64,000 nucleotides of DNA. Source: Nonlabens spongiae (GTDB lineage Bacteria; Bacteroidota; Bacteroidia; Flavobacteriales; Flavobacteriaceae). Of the stretch, positions 29,401 through 38,010 are shown one piece after another (the first letter of the stretch is position 1; the number at the start of each line of letters is the position of its first letter). The DNA lies in the NCBI RefSeq assembly GCF_002117125.1, contig NZ_CP019344.1:186001-250000 (forward strand), written 5' to 3'. Made by a program: the position numbers and the translations under genes. The notes under the pieces are model-generated. The model worked only from the letters and a program-made list of their open reading frames with translations, made no database searches and was not told the origin of the DNA.

Positions 29401-29567
29401 CTAATGCAATCATCAATGCAAAATTTGCATTCAAATTGCGAAATATGTTTAACCAAATGTATAGCCAATTTCCTTCGCCCCCTGAAGAAAAACCATTCAC
29501 GCTGGCATTTATGAATACATCGCAAAAGGTTTTTGAGGAGTGGTTGGAGAAGCATTATCCTTATTAA
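26499..29567 (+). CDS. DUF2723 glycosyltransferase-like membrane protein with periplasmic C-terminal domain
   Basis: About 1022 aa. The frame is open from 26481. A GTG at 26607 would cut off the first membrane helix (WIGIILFLFIFSVYALT) that precedes the family motif SFWDSAEF, so a CTG at 26499 (KIKPHFIKSIDWEKW) is proposed. About twelve hydrophobic segments form a GT-C-like PMT-related fold; TQFTHPPGAPLY-type and SDSYWTASTEVEVY motifs are present. A large soluble region follows, with TPR-like repeats at the end. It probably transfers a lipid-linked sugar to exported proteins. Palindrome-encoded RFRES lies between helices. Follows the T9SS cargo gene. Confidence 0.85.
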   Translation: MKIKPHFIKSIDWEKWIGIILFLFIFSVYALTCTDSVSFWDSAEFVTSNVTLQFTHPPGAPLYTLFCSAVLGVTGTSQAVLVSALVSSFFGALGCFLLYKIAPFFIGPILKSTSSVFHKKSLQMTGGIIASLSLAFSDSYWTASTEVEVYTLSFSLMLAILYIGLLWSGAKSSTNRTTYFLLFFLLLGCSVGVHVVVIAVVVPCSLLFLGVRFRESVKNYALLITSGLLAFILLYFILLQKGIKSVAALDIFLVNDWGLPINSSWWIVLFITVMVVLALLFYAKKSNKPFLHLSVLAVVFFLVGTSSYLSVLIRSDAHFLVAPQINNSLRLNDYFKAKQFGVDEIPLFEGSVYNAPLDTLQPFVNVDPIYNYDEESEKYIKTDLGFNGAVNYAEEFKQYFPRLYNAKDSTRYQAWTEIKGETIKYPVKGEMRSFRKPTQKENLSFFASYQVYWLNLRYVLWNFVGRQNTFQGLGDVRHGNWQSGFDFVDESITGNSQFEKHDLGKTHLYGLPLLLGVLGFVLLFKNKKLFLISLLTFLIFGLGITVFVNPVPSSILVRERDYIFIGSFIIFCLWIGCSIAVLSYVKLEVLSKFGFATLVSLFFIASPLQMLFKGFKAHDRSGDDFAYHFAKSTLDSCPENAILFTNGDNMTFPLQFLQQVKGVRPDVRIINFDLLNIDSHIDVLKSRFLESPAIELDFEKKAYQHGKEKLYPMQSDTEDFVDVEILMRFIQNDGSRLLWNNRKRNYVPSVNFKIDTDSLKFAQRYPSENHRAKFVNSIEWTFPKNFYGLNDLVALDIIEKNLGERPICFMNNGRKSHTLGLDSFLIHRGMVSELVPLKRSNPQDNPKIVDVATSQSILIDQLQAIDFEREELNSQSVNVDYALNILRQQYYFLAQAQAEEGKVEAAINTLNNCLQQFPNDKVPFKQFSFAIGKLYVRLGQVAKGREICAIAMSNIGSEIGWITSFDPPNAIINAKFAFKLRNMFNQMYSQFPSPPEEKPFTLAFMNTSQKVFEEWLEKHYPY
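27133..27148. repeat. CGCTTTCGCGAAAGCG palindrome inside the DUF2723 gene
   Basis: Perfect copy flanked by TA on both sides, read as V-R-F-R-E-S-V in a short loop between two membrane helices. Confidence 0.95.
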
Positions 29568-29579
29568 TATACTTTGTCT

Positions 29580-31598
29580 TCAAGTTTTTTTGAATTTGTC
29601 TTTGTAAGCTGCATCAAACAGTAACAAAGCACCACAAACATCAGGATGGTATTGCTGGCTAAAATGCTCATTATAAAACTTCCAGCACTGATCCAGAACA
29701 AGTTTCAGTCGCTCTTGATCGTCCTCTTGAGCAGCGCCATATTTCAAAAAGCTATAAGAATCTAAAATTGAACTTTGAAAATTCGCTAAGGTCAAATCTA
29801 ATCTCTCAAATTGCGCAAATAGATTTTCTGAATGAAGATTTGTAGCCTTGATCAAATTTCCATCTAAATCTAGTTGCTGTTCCATCATCTCGTTGACTAC
29901 TAAATAATCAATAGAGGTAAGGCTCTCTGCTTCTGAAATCTGATTTATAAGATTCTCAATTTGATCTCTTTCAAAAATGTTTGGGTTGAACAGGTATAAT
30001 TTTTTAGCAAAATCATTAATCTCAATTTCTTCTATCTCTTGAGAACTCAAAAGTATTTTTTTCTTAAAGTTTAGAAAATTACTTATTTCCAATCTTAATG
30101 CCACCTCACGTATTTTCAGAGTTGGGTTACTTAAAGCTAAAAGATATAAGAAATCACTATTAATACGTTGCTTGATATGATGATCAATAAAGTGACTTCT
30201 TATCAAGTTTTCAGATTTTGATGGAAGGATATATTTTGAATGAGCATTATTCGATCGAATTAACGTAGCATATCGATCTGATAAACTAAATTCTGAAAAA
30301 CCTGGTTTTGTCTGGCTAGAATAATATTTGTAATTCATGACTTCTAACCAAAACAAGCTCGAGGCTTTATTCAAATTGTTAGAATCAATTGAAAGAACAG
30401 GTCTTACGGCATTATTTGAGGAGCCGCTAGTAATGGGAAGTTGAGTCCAATCATCTTTTTTAGGGTCAAAATTCCACTTCTCAATTTCAAAATTACCGGC
30501 TCTTTGTACAGAGGCGAAAAGCTCTCTCGTATTAGTAGGGTTAATTATCAATCCTCCTGAATAATGAGGTTCCAATTGTTTATTACCTACCCATTCAGGA
30601 AACGCACCACCGGATTCGGTCAATGTCTTATGAATCCATTTCTGACCATCAAAGTAAGCATATTTATAATTATGCTCATGCTCTTCAAACTCGACATAGG
30701 TAATAACGGGCTGTTCTTTTTCATTTTCTTTTATATCCCAGCACCAAGCACGAGACTGTTGAGAATCACGTATGGGAGTTAGCGATTCAGGAACGATCGC
30801 TGATGATTCTAAAGAAGCGATTTTCTTGTGATGATGACTATAGAAAATACCTTCTTTCAGATAGAAGTAGTATAACTGATTTGAACCTAGTGCACGAGTA
30901 GGATGGTCACTCGTCAGGAAAAAATGAATTTTAGTTTTGCCCTTATATACTTTTAAATAAGGTGTATAAATTTCATCATCATTTCCGTTATAAAGTATGT
31001 GAGATTTACTCCAATTGACCCCTTCGTCTTTTGAAATGGACATACAAGGTTGCATATCCACGCCTCTGTACAAAAGATACCATGTTTGTGAATTGTAAGG
31101 ATCCTTAACGACATTAGCATAGGTGTGGTTTAGAATCCGAGCTTTATTATATTGATCCTCATTGTTCAGGTTTAACCTCTCAACCGGATTCCATGAAGAT
31201 ATATCTTCAGGATTTGTAGCACTTATTTTATAAAGTGGATCATCATTGATAAGATGTGTGGTGAAGTAAATTGAGAGCCTACCTTTTGAATCAAATATGA
31301 GGGCTGGATTATTGTGATCGTCTATTTCAATACCGTCGTAAACCTTGAAAACTTGCTGCTCTCCTGTTTCGTGATCCAGTAAGCTTACCATTATATTTCC
31401 GTAATTATCTACCCAACCTAGATAAGTACGTTGATATTCCCCTTCATAGTAAACCGCTCTAGGATCTGAAAACCAACTCCAGATTCCATTGTAACTTACA
31501 ATTTGGTTTTCTGAATGAGGTGTAAAAGAGTGCTCAATAGAATCCTGAGCAAATCCGTTTATCGAGGCAATTAGTAATAAAAAATGTAAATACCTCAC
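29580..31598 (-). CDS. BNR-4 repeat protein, secreted (putative sialidase-like fold)
   Basis: 672 aa from the GTG at 31598 (RYLHFLLLIASINGFAQ, a clean signal peptide). A TTG at 31649 gives a longer, charged start inside the previous gene and is less likely. Residues 40-430 read like a BNR_4 propeller: WSWFSDPRAVYYEG, TYLGWVDNYGNIM, DDHNNPALIFDSKGRL, then SISKDEGVNWSK, a BNR/Asp-box. The last 230 residues are helical. Such proteins bind or cleave glycans; the enzyme type is open. Convergent with the DUF2723 gene. Confidence 0.82.
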   Translation of the reverse strand: MRYLHFLLLIASINGFAQDSIEHSFTPHSENQIVSYNGIWSWFSDPRAVYYEGEYQRTYLGWVDNYGNIMVSLLDHETGEQQVFKVYDGIEIDDHNNPALIFDSKGRLSIYFTTHLINDDPLYKISATNPEDISSWNPVERLNLNNEDQYNKARILNHTYANVVKDPYNSQTWYLLYRGVDMQPCMSISKDEGVNWSKSHILYNGNDDEIYTPYLKVYKGKTKIHFFLTSDHPTRALGSNQLYYFYLKEGIFYSHHHKKIASLESSAIVPESLTPIRDSQQSRAWCWDIKENEKEQPVITYVEFEEHEHNYKYAYFDGQKWIHKTLTESGGAFPEWVGNKQLEPHYSGGLIINPTNTRELFASVQRAGNFEIEKWNFDPKKDDWTQLPITSGSSNNAVRPVLSIDSNNLNKASSLFWLEVMNYKYYSSQTKPGFSEFSLSDRYATLIRSNNAHSKYILPSKSENLIRSHFIDHHIKQRINSDFLYLLALSNPTLKIREVALRLEISNFLNFKKKILLSSQEIEEIEINDFAKKLYLFNPNIFERDQIENLINQISEAESLTSIDYLVVNEMMEQQLDLDGNLIKATNLHSENLFAQFERLDLTLANFQSSILDSYSFLKYGAAQEDDQERLKLVLDQCWKFYNEHFSQQYHPDVCGALLLFDAAYKDKFKKT

Positions 31599-31632
31599 TA
31601 GCTGCAGTCTGTGTCTTAAAGGATTTAAGCAA

Positions 31633-32337
31633 TTAATCCTGCAAGGCAAAAACCCTTTTCAGTAAATCTGAGGTTCTTGCATTCAGGTTTGTTCTGATTT
31701 GAACCTCTTCCTTAGCAATCATTTTGAAAACACCTTCCAAAGCTTTTTGAGTCACATAATCTGTAAGATCAGGATTGACCTGCTCCGTAAATGGAATCTT
31801 GTTGTATTTATCGATTGCATTGCTCCAAAGATTTGTGGCACCCACCTTAGAGAGATTGTCATTGATGACCGGAGAAAATTTAGCGTAAAGCTCTTGCTGC
31901 GTCTTGGTTTCCAAGTAATTTGTGGCAGCTCTGTCATCACCTAGCAATATATTTTTGGCATCTTGAAAAGTGATTTCTTTTACCGCGTTTGTGAAAATCG
32001 GTAATGCCTCTTTAGTCGCTTCCTCAGCAGCGCGATTGAGTAGTTTGAGACCTTCATCTGCAACGCTGCTCAAACCGATTTTACGCAATCCTTTATCTAC
32101 TTTCTGCAGTTCATCTGGTAAAAGAATCTTCACGGCTTCATTTCTGAAAAAACCATCAGGCTGCATCAACTTGCTTACTTCCTGATCGATTCCCTTATCA
32201 AGTGCAGCTCGTAAACCGTTGCCTATTTCAGCTTGGGAAATTTGAGTGCCTTGAGGTAATTGATTGGCGATTTGCTGTAATTCGGCACAGCTGGAAATGG
32301 TGAAGGCTAAGAATAAAACAACGTATAGACGTTTCAT
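31633..32337 (-). CDS. DUF4197 lipoprotein
   Basis: 234 aa. Signal peptide with lipobox SSCAEL (Cys17) and the DUF4197 pattern GLRAALDKGIDQEV, LLPDELQKVDKGLRKIG and VTQKALEGVFKMIAKEE. A periplasmic helical lipoprotein of unknown function found across Bacteroidetes and Proteobacteria. Its stop overlaps the longest possible start of the BNR-4 gene. Confidence 0.92.
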   Translation of the reverse strand: MKRLYVVLFLAFTISSCAELQQIANQLPQGTQISQAEIGNGLRAALDKGIDQEVSKLMQPDGFFRNEAVKILLPDELQKVDKGLRKIGLSSVADEGLKLLNRAAEEATKEALPIFTNAVKEITFQDAKNILLGDDRAATNYLETKTQQELYAKFSPVINDNLSKVGATNLWSNAIDKYNKIPFTEQVNPDLTDYVTQKALEGVFKMIAKEEVQIRTNLNARTSDLLKRVFALQD

Positions 32338-32397
32338 GATGACTTTTTTAGTGAGGATTGAAAAATACGATTATTTCTAGTGATGTGTGAGCTGTTA

Positions 32398-32413
32398 CGC
32401 TTTCGCGAAAGCG
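32398..32413. repeat. CGCTTTCGCGAAAGCG palindrome between DUF4197 and PIN genes
   Basis: Perfect copy in the gap between the PIN toxin remnant and the DUF4197 gene. Confidence 0.95.
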
Positions 32414-32453
32414 ATTAATATCATCTGGTTTAAAGCAGTTTACATAAAATGGA

Positions 32454-32858
32454 TCACATTTTCAAAAAATCTGGAGGTGAATAGACTGAAACTTTACTGT
32501 CCCTAAAATCCTTGTGATTACGAGTAACGATGGCATCCATTTCATTTAACTCTGCCACGGTGATTTGAATTCCATCCTCAAAATCGATGGGATCTCTACT
32601 TAAGGTATCAATAATTACTTTACTATCAACACCTAAAATATAAATAAAGCTGGTCAAAGAAACAATGCAGTTTAATGCATCTTCATGCTTCTTTGCTTTT
32701 CTAATGATGTAATAGATATCAGTAATCGTGGTGGCTGTAACCTAGCCTTCTACATTCTCATTTTTCAGTCTCTCAAACAACTTTACGGTCGAATCTATAA
32801 ATGGATCACGTGCCAATAAAAGGTCAAGTATCACATTTGTATCTAAAAGAACTCTCAA
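32454..32858 (-). pseudogene. PIN-domain toxin with an in-frame amber codon
   Basis: A TTG at 32858, directly after the antitoxin stop, opens RVLLDTNVILDLLLARDPF, the PIN start with its first catalytic Asp. The frame meets TAG at 32744-32742 and then continues in the same frame as VTATTITDIYYIIRKAKK, EMDAIVTRNHKDF and SPPDFLKM to 32454. Family members have Tyr where the TAG lies (GY-TATTI), so TAC or TAT to TAG is the likely change. About 134 aa in total. As it stands only 38 residues, or an internal restart from a TTG at 32657, would be made. Confidence 0.8.
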
Positions 32859-33149
32859 TCAGTTATGTTTTTCAAATAAATAATCCTGCTTTAATTGATC
32901 TGGATCTGATAATTCAGAGCTCAAAAATCCTTTCCAAATCCTTGTAAACTGATCTATTTTTTTATCACTTGCAATTGATTTATCATCCGGATTTGAAATT
33001 TCGTAAATGGAGATGCTCTCTTCAAAGATATTTTTCTTACTCAAAGCATCGCTTGTTCGAGATAATTCACGGTCTATATATACTGATAATTGCTCTCGTT
33101 GCTTTTGATTTAGGGACATGACTTTTTCTATGAGTTCTTCAATAATCAT
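32859..33149 (-). CDS. Antitoxin-like partner of the PIN toxin
   Basis: 96 aa, acidic and helical, starting MIIEELIEKVMSLNQKQREQ and ending SDPDQLKQDYLFEKHN. Size, position immediately before a PIN gene (no gap) and charge fit a VapB-like antitoxin, but no DNA-binding family is recognised. A TATCTTTA box sits 4 bases before the ATG. With the toxin broken, it is an orphan. Confidence 0.7.
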   Translation of the reverse strand: MIIEELIEKVMSLNQKQREQLSVYIDRELSRTSDALSKKNIFEESISIYEISNPDDKSIASDKKIDQFTRIWKGFLSSELSDPDQLKQDYLFEKHN

Positions 33150-33153
33150 GTAA

Positions 33154-33161
33154 TAAAGATA
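33154..33161 (-). promoter_or_regulatory. -7-like box 4 bases before the antitoxin start
   Basis: Minus-strand TATCTTTA, then TTAC and the ATG at 33149. Same box-N4-ATG layout as uvrA, tgt and aroC. Confidence 0.35.
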
Positions 33162-33169
33162 GCGATTTT

Positions 33170-36010
33170 CTACAACTCTCTTTTCAAGAATCTAGCCGTA
33201 TGGCTCTTCTTGCTTTTAGCAACTTGCTCAGGAGTTCCTTTTGCGATGATCTGGCCACCACCGCGACCACCTTCAGGACCTACATCGATGATGTGGTCTG
33301 CGATTTTAATTACGTCCATGTTGTGCTCAATGACCAAAACCGTATTCCCTTTATCCACCAGCTTGTTCAGGACATTCATCAAAACCCTGATGTCCTCAAA
33401 ATGAAGCCCAGTTGTGGGTTCGTCGAGAATGTAAAACGTATTGCCAGTATCTCTTTTGCTCAATTCTGTCGCAAGTTTGATGCGTTGTGCCTCACCACCC
33501 GATAGGGTAGTGGATTGTTGTCCAAGTGTGATGTAACCCAGTCCCACATCCTTAATAGTCTTGAGTTTGCGGTAGATCTTTGGAATTGGTTCAAAGAAAT
33601 CAGTAGCTTCGTTAATGGTCATTTCCAGCACATCGCTGATGGATTTACCCTTGTATCTAATCTCGAGCGTCTCCCTATTGAATCGCTTTCCTTGACAGGT
33701 TTCACAAGTCACATAGACATCAGGCAGAAAATTCATCTCGATCACACGTAAACCACCACCTTTACAAGTCTCGCAGCGACCACCCTGTACGTTAAAACTG
33801 AAGCGACCCGGTTTGTAACCTCTGATCAAAGCTTCAGGAGTTTTGGCAAAAAGACTGCGTATCTCACTAAATACGCCTGTATAAGTAGCTGGGTTGGATC
33901 GTGGCGTACGACCTATAGGACTTTGATTGATGTCGATGACCTTATCGCAATGATCTAATCCTTTTATGGACTTATAAGGTTTTGGAACCTTAACACCATT
34001 GAAATAATGCGCATTCATGATCGGGTAGAGCGTCTCGTTGATCAAGGTAGATTTACCACTCCCTGAAACGCCAGTAACCGCAATCATTTTCCCCAGTGGA
34101 ATCTCCAGGTCGACATTCTTGAGATTATTCCCAGTACAGCCTTTGAGCACTATTTTTTTACCGTTTCCTTTACGGCGCTTCTCTGGTACGGGAATTTCCT
34201 TAGTTCCTTTCAAATATTGAGCGGTAAGCGTATCGTGATTCAGAATCTCTTTAGGATTTCCCTCACTGATGATCTCGCCTCCATGACGTCCCGCTCGAGG
34301 ACCTATATCCACTACATGATCGGCACGCTCGATCATATCCTTATCGTGTTCAACTACGACTACACTATTGCCCGTATCACGCAGGGATTCCAGTGAGTTG
34401 ATCAGCTTTTCATTGTCGCGCTGGTGTAGACCTATACTAGGTTCATCAAGAATATAAAGCACTCCTACAAGTTGCGACCCTATTTGTGTGGCCAGCCTGA
34501 TGCGTTGCGCTTCACCGCCAGATAGTGTTTTGGCACTTCGGTTGAGGGAAAGGTAATCCAGTCCCACGTCCAGTAAAAACTGTAAACGTTCTTTGATTTC
34601 TTTCAATAACTCGGTGGCTATGAGTTTTTGCTTTCGCGAAAGCGAGCTCTCTAACGCTTCAAACCATTCCACCAGCTCCACGATATCCATTTGCGCCAGT
34701 TCTGCAATGTTTTTATCGTTTACTTTGAAATAGAGCGATTCATTTCTGAGTCGCGACCCGTCACAAGTTGTGCAGGTAACCTTATCCATGAATCCCTTAG
34801 CCCAGCGTGTCAGGCTGGTGCTGTCATTGTTGTGATAGGTTTGCTCGATAAAGTTTGCAATACCTTCAAAATCAATTTTGTAGGTGCGGTTGACTCCTAA
34901 CTCCTTAGAATTTACGGCAAGTGACTCTTTGCCGCCGTACAGAATCATGTCTATGGCTTCCTTAGGAAGTGATTCCAGCGGATCTGTTAGCTTGAAATCA
35001 AATTTTTTAGCGATCAACTCCAGCTGCTTGAAGATCCAGTTTTTCTTTTTGTCTGGATAGGGGGCAAGGCCACCCTTGGAGATGCTCAAACTGTAATCTG
35101 GAATGATCTTATCTGGATTGATCTTGTATAAAGTGCCGATCCCATTGCAAGTAGGGCAAGCGCCTTTTGGACTATTGAACGAGAAATTGTTAGGTTCAGG
35201 CTCAGGATAAGATATTCCAGTCTCCGGACACATGAGCGCTCGTGAAAAGTAGCGTTCTTCAGTAGAGCCGTGGGGTACGATCATCATCACGTCATTACCG
35301 TGATACATCGCAGTTTCTATGGACTGATCCAGTCGTTTTTTACCCGCCTCGCTATCATCAACCTGAAGGCGATCCACAACGATTTCAATATCGTGAATCT
35401 TATAACGGTCCAGCTTCATCCCTTTGGTGATATCTACGATCTCATCATCAGTACGTACCTTGACAAATCCCTGCTTGCCTATTTGCTCAAAGAGCTCGCG
35501 GTAATGACCTTTTCTGGATTGTACCACAGGTGCCAAAACATTGATGCGCTCGCCTGCATATTCCTTGGTAATCAAATCCCTGATCTGCTCATCGCTGTAG
35601 CTCACCATTTTCTTGCCCGTGTTGTAGGAATAAGCATCGCTGGCACGTGCATAAAGCAATCTTAGAAAATCATAGATTTCGGTAATCGTTCCTACGGTAG
35701 AGCGTGGGCTCTTACTCGTAGTTTTTTGCTCGATGGCAATAACTGGGGAAAGCCCATCGATTTTATCCACATCAGGACGTTCCATACCACCTAGGAATTG
35801 GCGCGCATAAGCCGAAAAAGTCTCGATATATCGACGCTGGCCCTCTGCATAGATCGTGTCAAAAGCCAATGAAGATTTCCCGGAGCCAGAAAGCCCGGTG
35901 ATCACCACTAGTTTATCCCGTGGTATATTGACATCAATATTTTTAAGATTGTGGGCTCTAGCACCCTTTACTTCTATGAATTCTTGTTCTTCCGCGAGGA
36001 TTTCTGTCAT
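33170..36010 (-). CDS. uvrA: Excinuclease ABC subunit A
   Basis: 946 aa, full length. Two ABC ATPase domains with Walker [10 protein letters not shown] (near 40) and GVSGSGKST (near 640), two LSGGEAQRI signatures (near 490 and 830), and zinc-binding [14 protein letters not shown] and CETCKGGG...CETCQGKR pairs. It recognises bulky DNA lesions and loads UvrB in nucleotide excision repair. A GCTTTCGCGAAAGCG palindrome lies in frame near residue 457 (SLSRKQK), so even this essential-type repair gene tolerated the insertion. Leaderless-type promoter box upstream. Confidence 0.98.
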   Translation of the reverse strand: MTEILAEEQEFIEVKGARAHNLKNIDVNIPRDKLVVITGLSGSGKSSLAFDTIYAEGQRRYIETFSAYARQFLGGMERPDVDKIDGLSPVIAIEQKTTSKSPRSTVGTITEIYDFLRLLYARASDAYSYNTGKKMVSYSDEQIRDLITKEYAGERINVLAPVVQSRKGHYRELFEQIGKQGFVKVRTDDEIVDITKGMKLDRYKIHDIEIVVDRLQVDDSEAGKKRLDQSIETAMYHGNDVMMIVPHGSTEERYFSRALMCPETGISYPEPEPNNFSFNSPKGACPTCNGIGTLYKINPDKIIPDYSLSISKGGLAPYPDKKKNWIFKQLELIAKKFDFKLTDPLESLPKEAIDMILYGGKESLAVNSKELGVNRTYKIDFEGIANFIEQTYHNNDSTSLTRWAKGFMDKVTCTTCDGSRLRNESLYFKVNDKNIAELAQMDIVELVEWFEALESSLSRKQKLIATELLKEIKERLQFLLDVGLDYLSLNRSAKTLSGGEAQRIRLATQIGSQLVGVLYILDEPSIGLHQRDNEKLINSLESLRDTGNSVVVVEHDKDMIERADHVVDIGPRAGRHGGEIISEGNPKEILNHDTLTAQYLKGTKEIPVPEKRRKGNGKKIVLKGCTGNNLKNVDLEIPLGKMIAVTGVSGSGKSTLINETLYPIMNAHYFNGVKVPKPYKSIKGLDHCDKVIDINQSPIGRTPRSNPATYTGVFSEIRSLFAKTPEALIRGYKPGRFSFNVQGGRCETCKGGGLRVIEMNFLPDVYVTCETCQGKRFNRETLEIRYKGKSISDVLEMTINEATDFFEPIPKIYRKLKTIKDVGLGYITLGQQSTTLSGGEAQRIKLATELSKRDTGNTFYILDEPTTGLHFEDIRVLMNVLNKLVDKGNTVLVIEHNMDVIKIADHIIDVGPEGGRGGGQIIAKGTPEQVAKSKKSHTARFLKREL
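34630..34644. repeat. GCTTTCGCGAAAGCG palindrome copy inside uvrA
   Basis: 15 of 16 bases of the family consensus (outer C replaced by T), read on the minus strand as S-L-S-R-K. Confidence 0.9.
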
Positions 36011-36014
36011 GTAG

Positions 36015-36022
36015 CGAATTTA
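36015..36022 (-). promoter_or_regulatory. -7-like box 4 bases before uvrA
   Basis: Minus-strand TAAATTCG (one mismatch) followed by CTAC and the ATG at 36010. No -33 TTG found at the expected distance. Confidence 0.35.
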
Positions 36023-36080
36023 CTTCAACGTAGTTGAATTTTCTTTTAAAGCCTACTTAAATAGGGAAACTTTAGGTCAT

Positions 36081-36104
36081 AAAAAAAGCCGTTTTGAACG
36101 GCTC
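36081..36104 (-). terminator. Terminator after the 92-aa membrane protein gene
   Basis: Stem AGCCGTT / AACGGCT with a 3-base loop, flanked by an A run on the plus strand, which is a T run in the minus-strand transcript. Confidence 0.8.
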
Positions 36105-36125
36105 TTTTATTCTTAGAATTTGATT

Positions 36126-36404
36126 TTAATCGATCACCTGGAATTCAGACTTTTCTTGCTTGCTTTTGATCACGTAAGTGTAGAACCACATGATGGTAAA
36201 AGTCGGTATGAAGTCCAGTCCTGGAATAAGCTCCTCTACCGCAACAAAAATACTTGCCTTTTTACCCATGTCATCTTTATACATTTTATTCATGAGATAA
36301 CTGGAGATCGGCGCCCAAGCCAAATCTAAAATAAATGGAGTGAGCATACCTATGATATCAAAAACGATCCCTGCGATCAGTTTGGATTTTTTGCTTTGTA
36401 ACAT
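36126..36404 (-). CDS. Small membrane protein, unknown function
   Basis: 92 aa with two hydrophobic segments (about 9-31 and 55-78) separated by a short charged loop (NKMYKDDMGKKAS) and a charged tail. No signal peptide or known motif. Stands alone between uvrA and the poly-G lipoprotein gene and has its own terminator, which supports it being a real gene. Confidence 0.7.
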   Translation of the reverse strand: MLQSKKSKLIAGIVFDIIGMLTPFILDLAWAPISSYLMNKMYKDDMGKKASIFVAVEELIPGLDFIPTFTIMWFYTYVIKSKQEKSEFQVID

Positions 36405-36525
36405 ATGATTGTTTTTAGCTAACTAATGTCAAAAAGTGTTCCAAAATTACTAATGTAATATGGGTCTAATATTTTGTTGATCTCATTTTACAAGATTGTT
36501 AAGCATATAAGATTTGTGGACATGC

Positions 36526-37726
36526 TTAGTTGTTTTTAATATTGTAGTAATCGATATTTCTCAGGCTTAAAACGTCGGGTTCACCCTCGTGAGTACCATT
36601 GAGGAACTGCAGGCTGCGGGTCCAGTTCCCGTACTCATCATGATCGTAATATTCTACCCAGGCCTCATCCTGTAGCGAGCCGTTTTTTCTTGTCGTTCTG
36701 GAATAGATTATGTCTGCGTTTTCATCAAGCTCAAGGTAGGTGGAATAGCCTCGATCGCTCATCCCTACCGATAGATGGTTGATCTCCAACCTCGATGACA
36801 GGCTGCCATCATCGCGGTAGGTGTATTCAAAGGTTTTCTCCAGCACGCCGCTGCGATAGGCTATGGTGCTTTCCAAGCGGCCTTTATCATCATAGCTATA
36901 CTCGATCCTTAGGGTCGTTGCAGCATCATAGTCCCTGTAGAAATAAGTTGAGGCAGAGGAGTAGCCCGTAAACTTTTCGCCCTCCACCATCTCAAAGAAC
37001 CTGTAGTCCTCACGATGGATCCTGTTGAGGCTGTCATAATGGTATCGTACCACCTCTGAGTAAAAGGGATCCATCTTTTTAAATTTCTCTTTCCTCATCC
37101 TGCGGTACTTGACTCTGTCGATGCTGTCCAGTTCATAGGAATAGTGATCCCACCAATTTCGTGAGCCATTGGGAAGATCCTCGGGATCTAAGGGATAGCC
37201 CAGATGCGAGGAATCTTGATAGCTTGCTTTGCTACGGCGCATCTTCCCGGGATAATGGATGAGACCGTCATATTCAATAACGCTTTCCGGGAAATTCTTA
37301 GGTGTCTCGTAATAATCGATAAAAATAGTCTTTGGAAATATCTCTGGATTAAAAAAATGTATGGAATCGGGACAAAGCATCCATTCTGAAGTCTCGCCAT
37401 AATCGTTTAAGACTAAATGCTCCCCCCCCCCCCCCCCCCCCAAAAAAATTAGCCTCGCCCAAAACTGGCACAGAAAACGGGTACGGGCGTTTAAGAAATT
37501 TATTATTTGCTGCCAGAAGTGTAATTTCATCCAGGTGCTTGACGGGCCCCTTCAGTCTTATATCAGACAGAACATTATCGAGATAATAGACGGGTTGTAC
37601 CAATTTCCTTTTTGAGCAGGATGCCAAAAGCACTAAAAAGATCCAACCTAGCAAAATGAAGGATTTTTTGCACGCTTTTGCGAAAGCGGAATAAAAGTGA
37701 TTGATAAGTGGTCTGGATTTAATCAT
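36526..37726 (-). CDS. Probable phase-variable lipoprotein, out of frame at a poly-G tract
   Basis: From the ATG at 37726, a lipoprotein signal (KKSFILLGWIFLVLLASC, Cys37) and about 60 residues run into 20 consecutive G. In this sequence the frame then ends after 125 aa (GGGGAFSLKRLW to 37349). The other frame continues EHLVLNDYGETSEW for about 300 residues with YD-like repeats (YHYDSLNRIHRED, YSYDDKGRLES, YTYRDDGSLSS) to 36526. With 19 or 22 G the two join into one protein of about 399 aa or one residue longer. So the gene is OFF here. A palindrome variant encodes SAFAKA in the signal's n-region. Confidence 0.8.
37422..37441 (-). repeat. Homopolymer tract of 20 G (C on the plus strand)
   Basis: Twenty identical bases inside the lipoprotein reading frame, preceded on the coding strand by seven T. 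This is by far the longest homopolymer in the window and sits exactly where the two reading frames switch. The exact count may be uncertain in any assembly. Confidence 0.95.
37673..37688. repeat. Variant palindrome CGCTTTTGCGAAAGCG inside the lipoprotein gene
   Basis: One mismatch to the family consensus. On the minus strand it is read as A-F-A-K-A ahead of the hydrophobic signal core. Confidence 0.85.
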
Positions 37727-37936
37727 TGAGATCCATAATGTTAATAGATTCCTTGAGAGTGCCTGGCGTGATCTGGTCGCCACCAAGATCGAATAGCACT
37801 GTAAGGTTGTTCAAGATTAAAGAATGATTTTAATAATTACCTGTAAAGCTAACATTTCCCTAATTATTTTCTTACTTACTGACGTAAAGAATGCTTGGAA
37901 ATAAAATTCAAGGTCATCGTACGAATCTATAGAAAC

Positions 37937-37963
37937 AAAAAATCCCGCACTAGCGGGATTTTT
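37937..37963 (-). terminator. Rho-independent terminator downstream of tRNA-Arg
   Basis: Stem AATCCCGC / GCGGGATT with loop ACTA, flanked by A and T runs on both sides, so it can act in both directions. Confidence 0.85.
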
Positions 37964-38010
37964 GTGATCGCGATAGGTCCCGATAGCTATCGGGACGAAC
38001 CTATAACCGT
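37964..38010 (-). repeat. Decayed copy of the tRNA-Arg 3' end with an inserted palindrome
   Basis: GTGATCGCGATAGG (37964-37977) and CGAACCTATAACCGT (37996-38010) duplicate the tRNA's 3' end at 38041-38072 with one mismatch. Between them the 3 tRNA bases ATT are replaced by the 18-base palindrome TCCCGATAGCTATCGGGA (37978-37995). Offset between copies is 77 bp, about one tRNA plus spacer. Confidence 0.85.
37978..37995. repeat. TCCCGATAGCTATCGGGA palindrome
   Basis: Perfect 18-base palindrome. A near-identical copy (one base different) lies at 12998-13015, and a degenerate one (CCGATTTTTATCGGGA, with a T4 centre) at 38012-38027. This is a second short palindromic repeat family. Confidence 0.85.

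Noticed and set aside
35270..35665. 131-aa plus-strand frame inside uvrA
   Set aside because: Antisense to a highly conserved essential-type gene; no promoter and no recognisable protein pattern.
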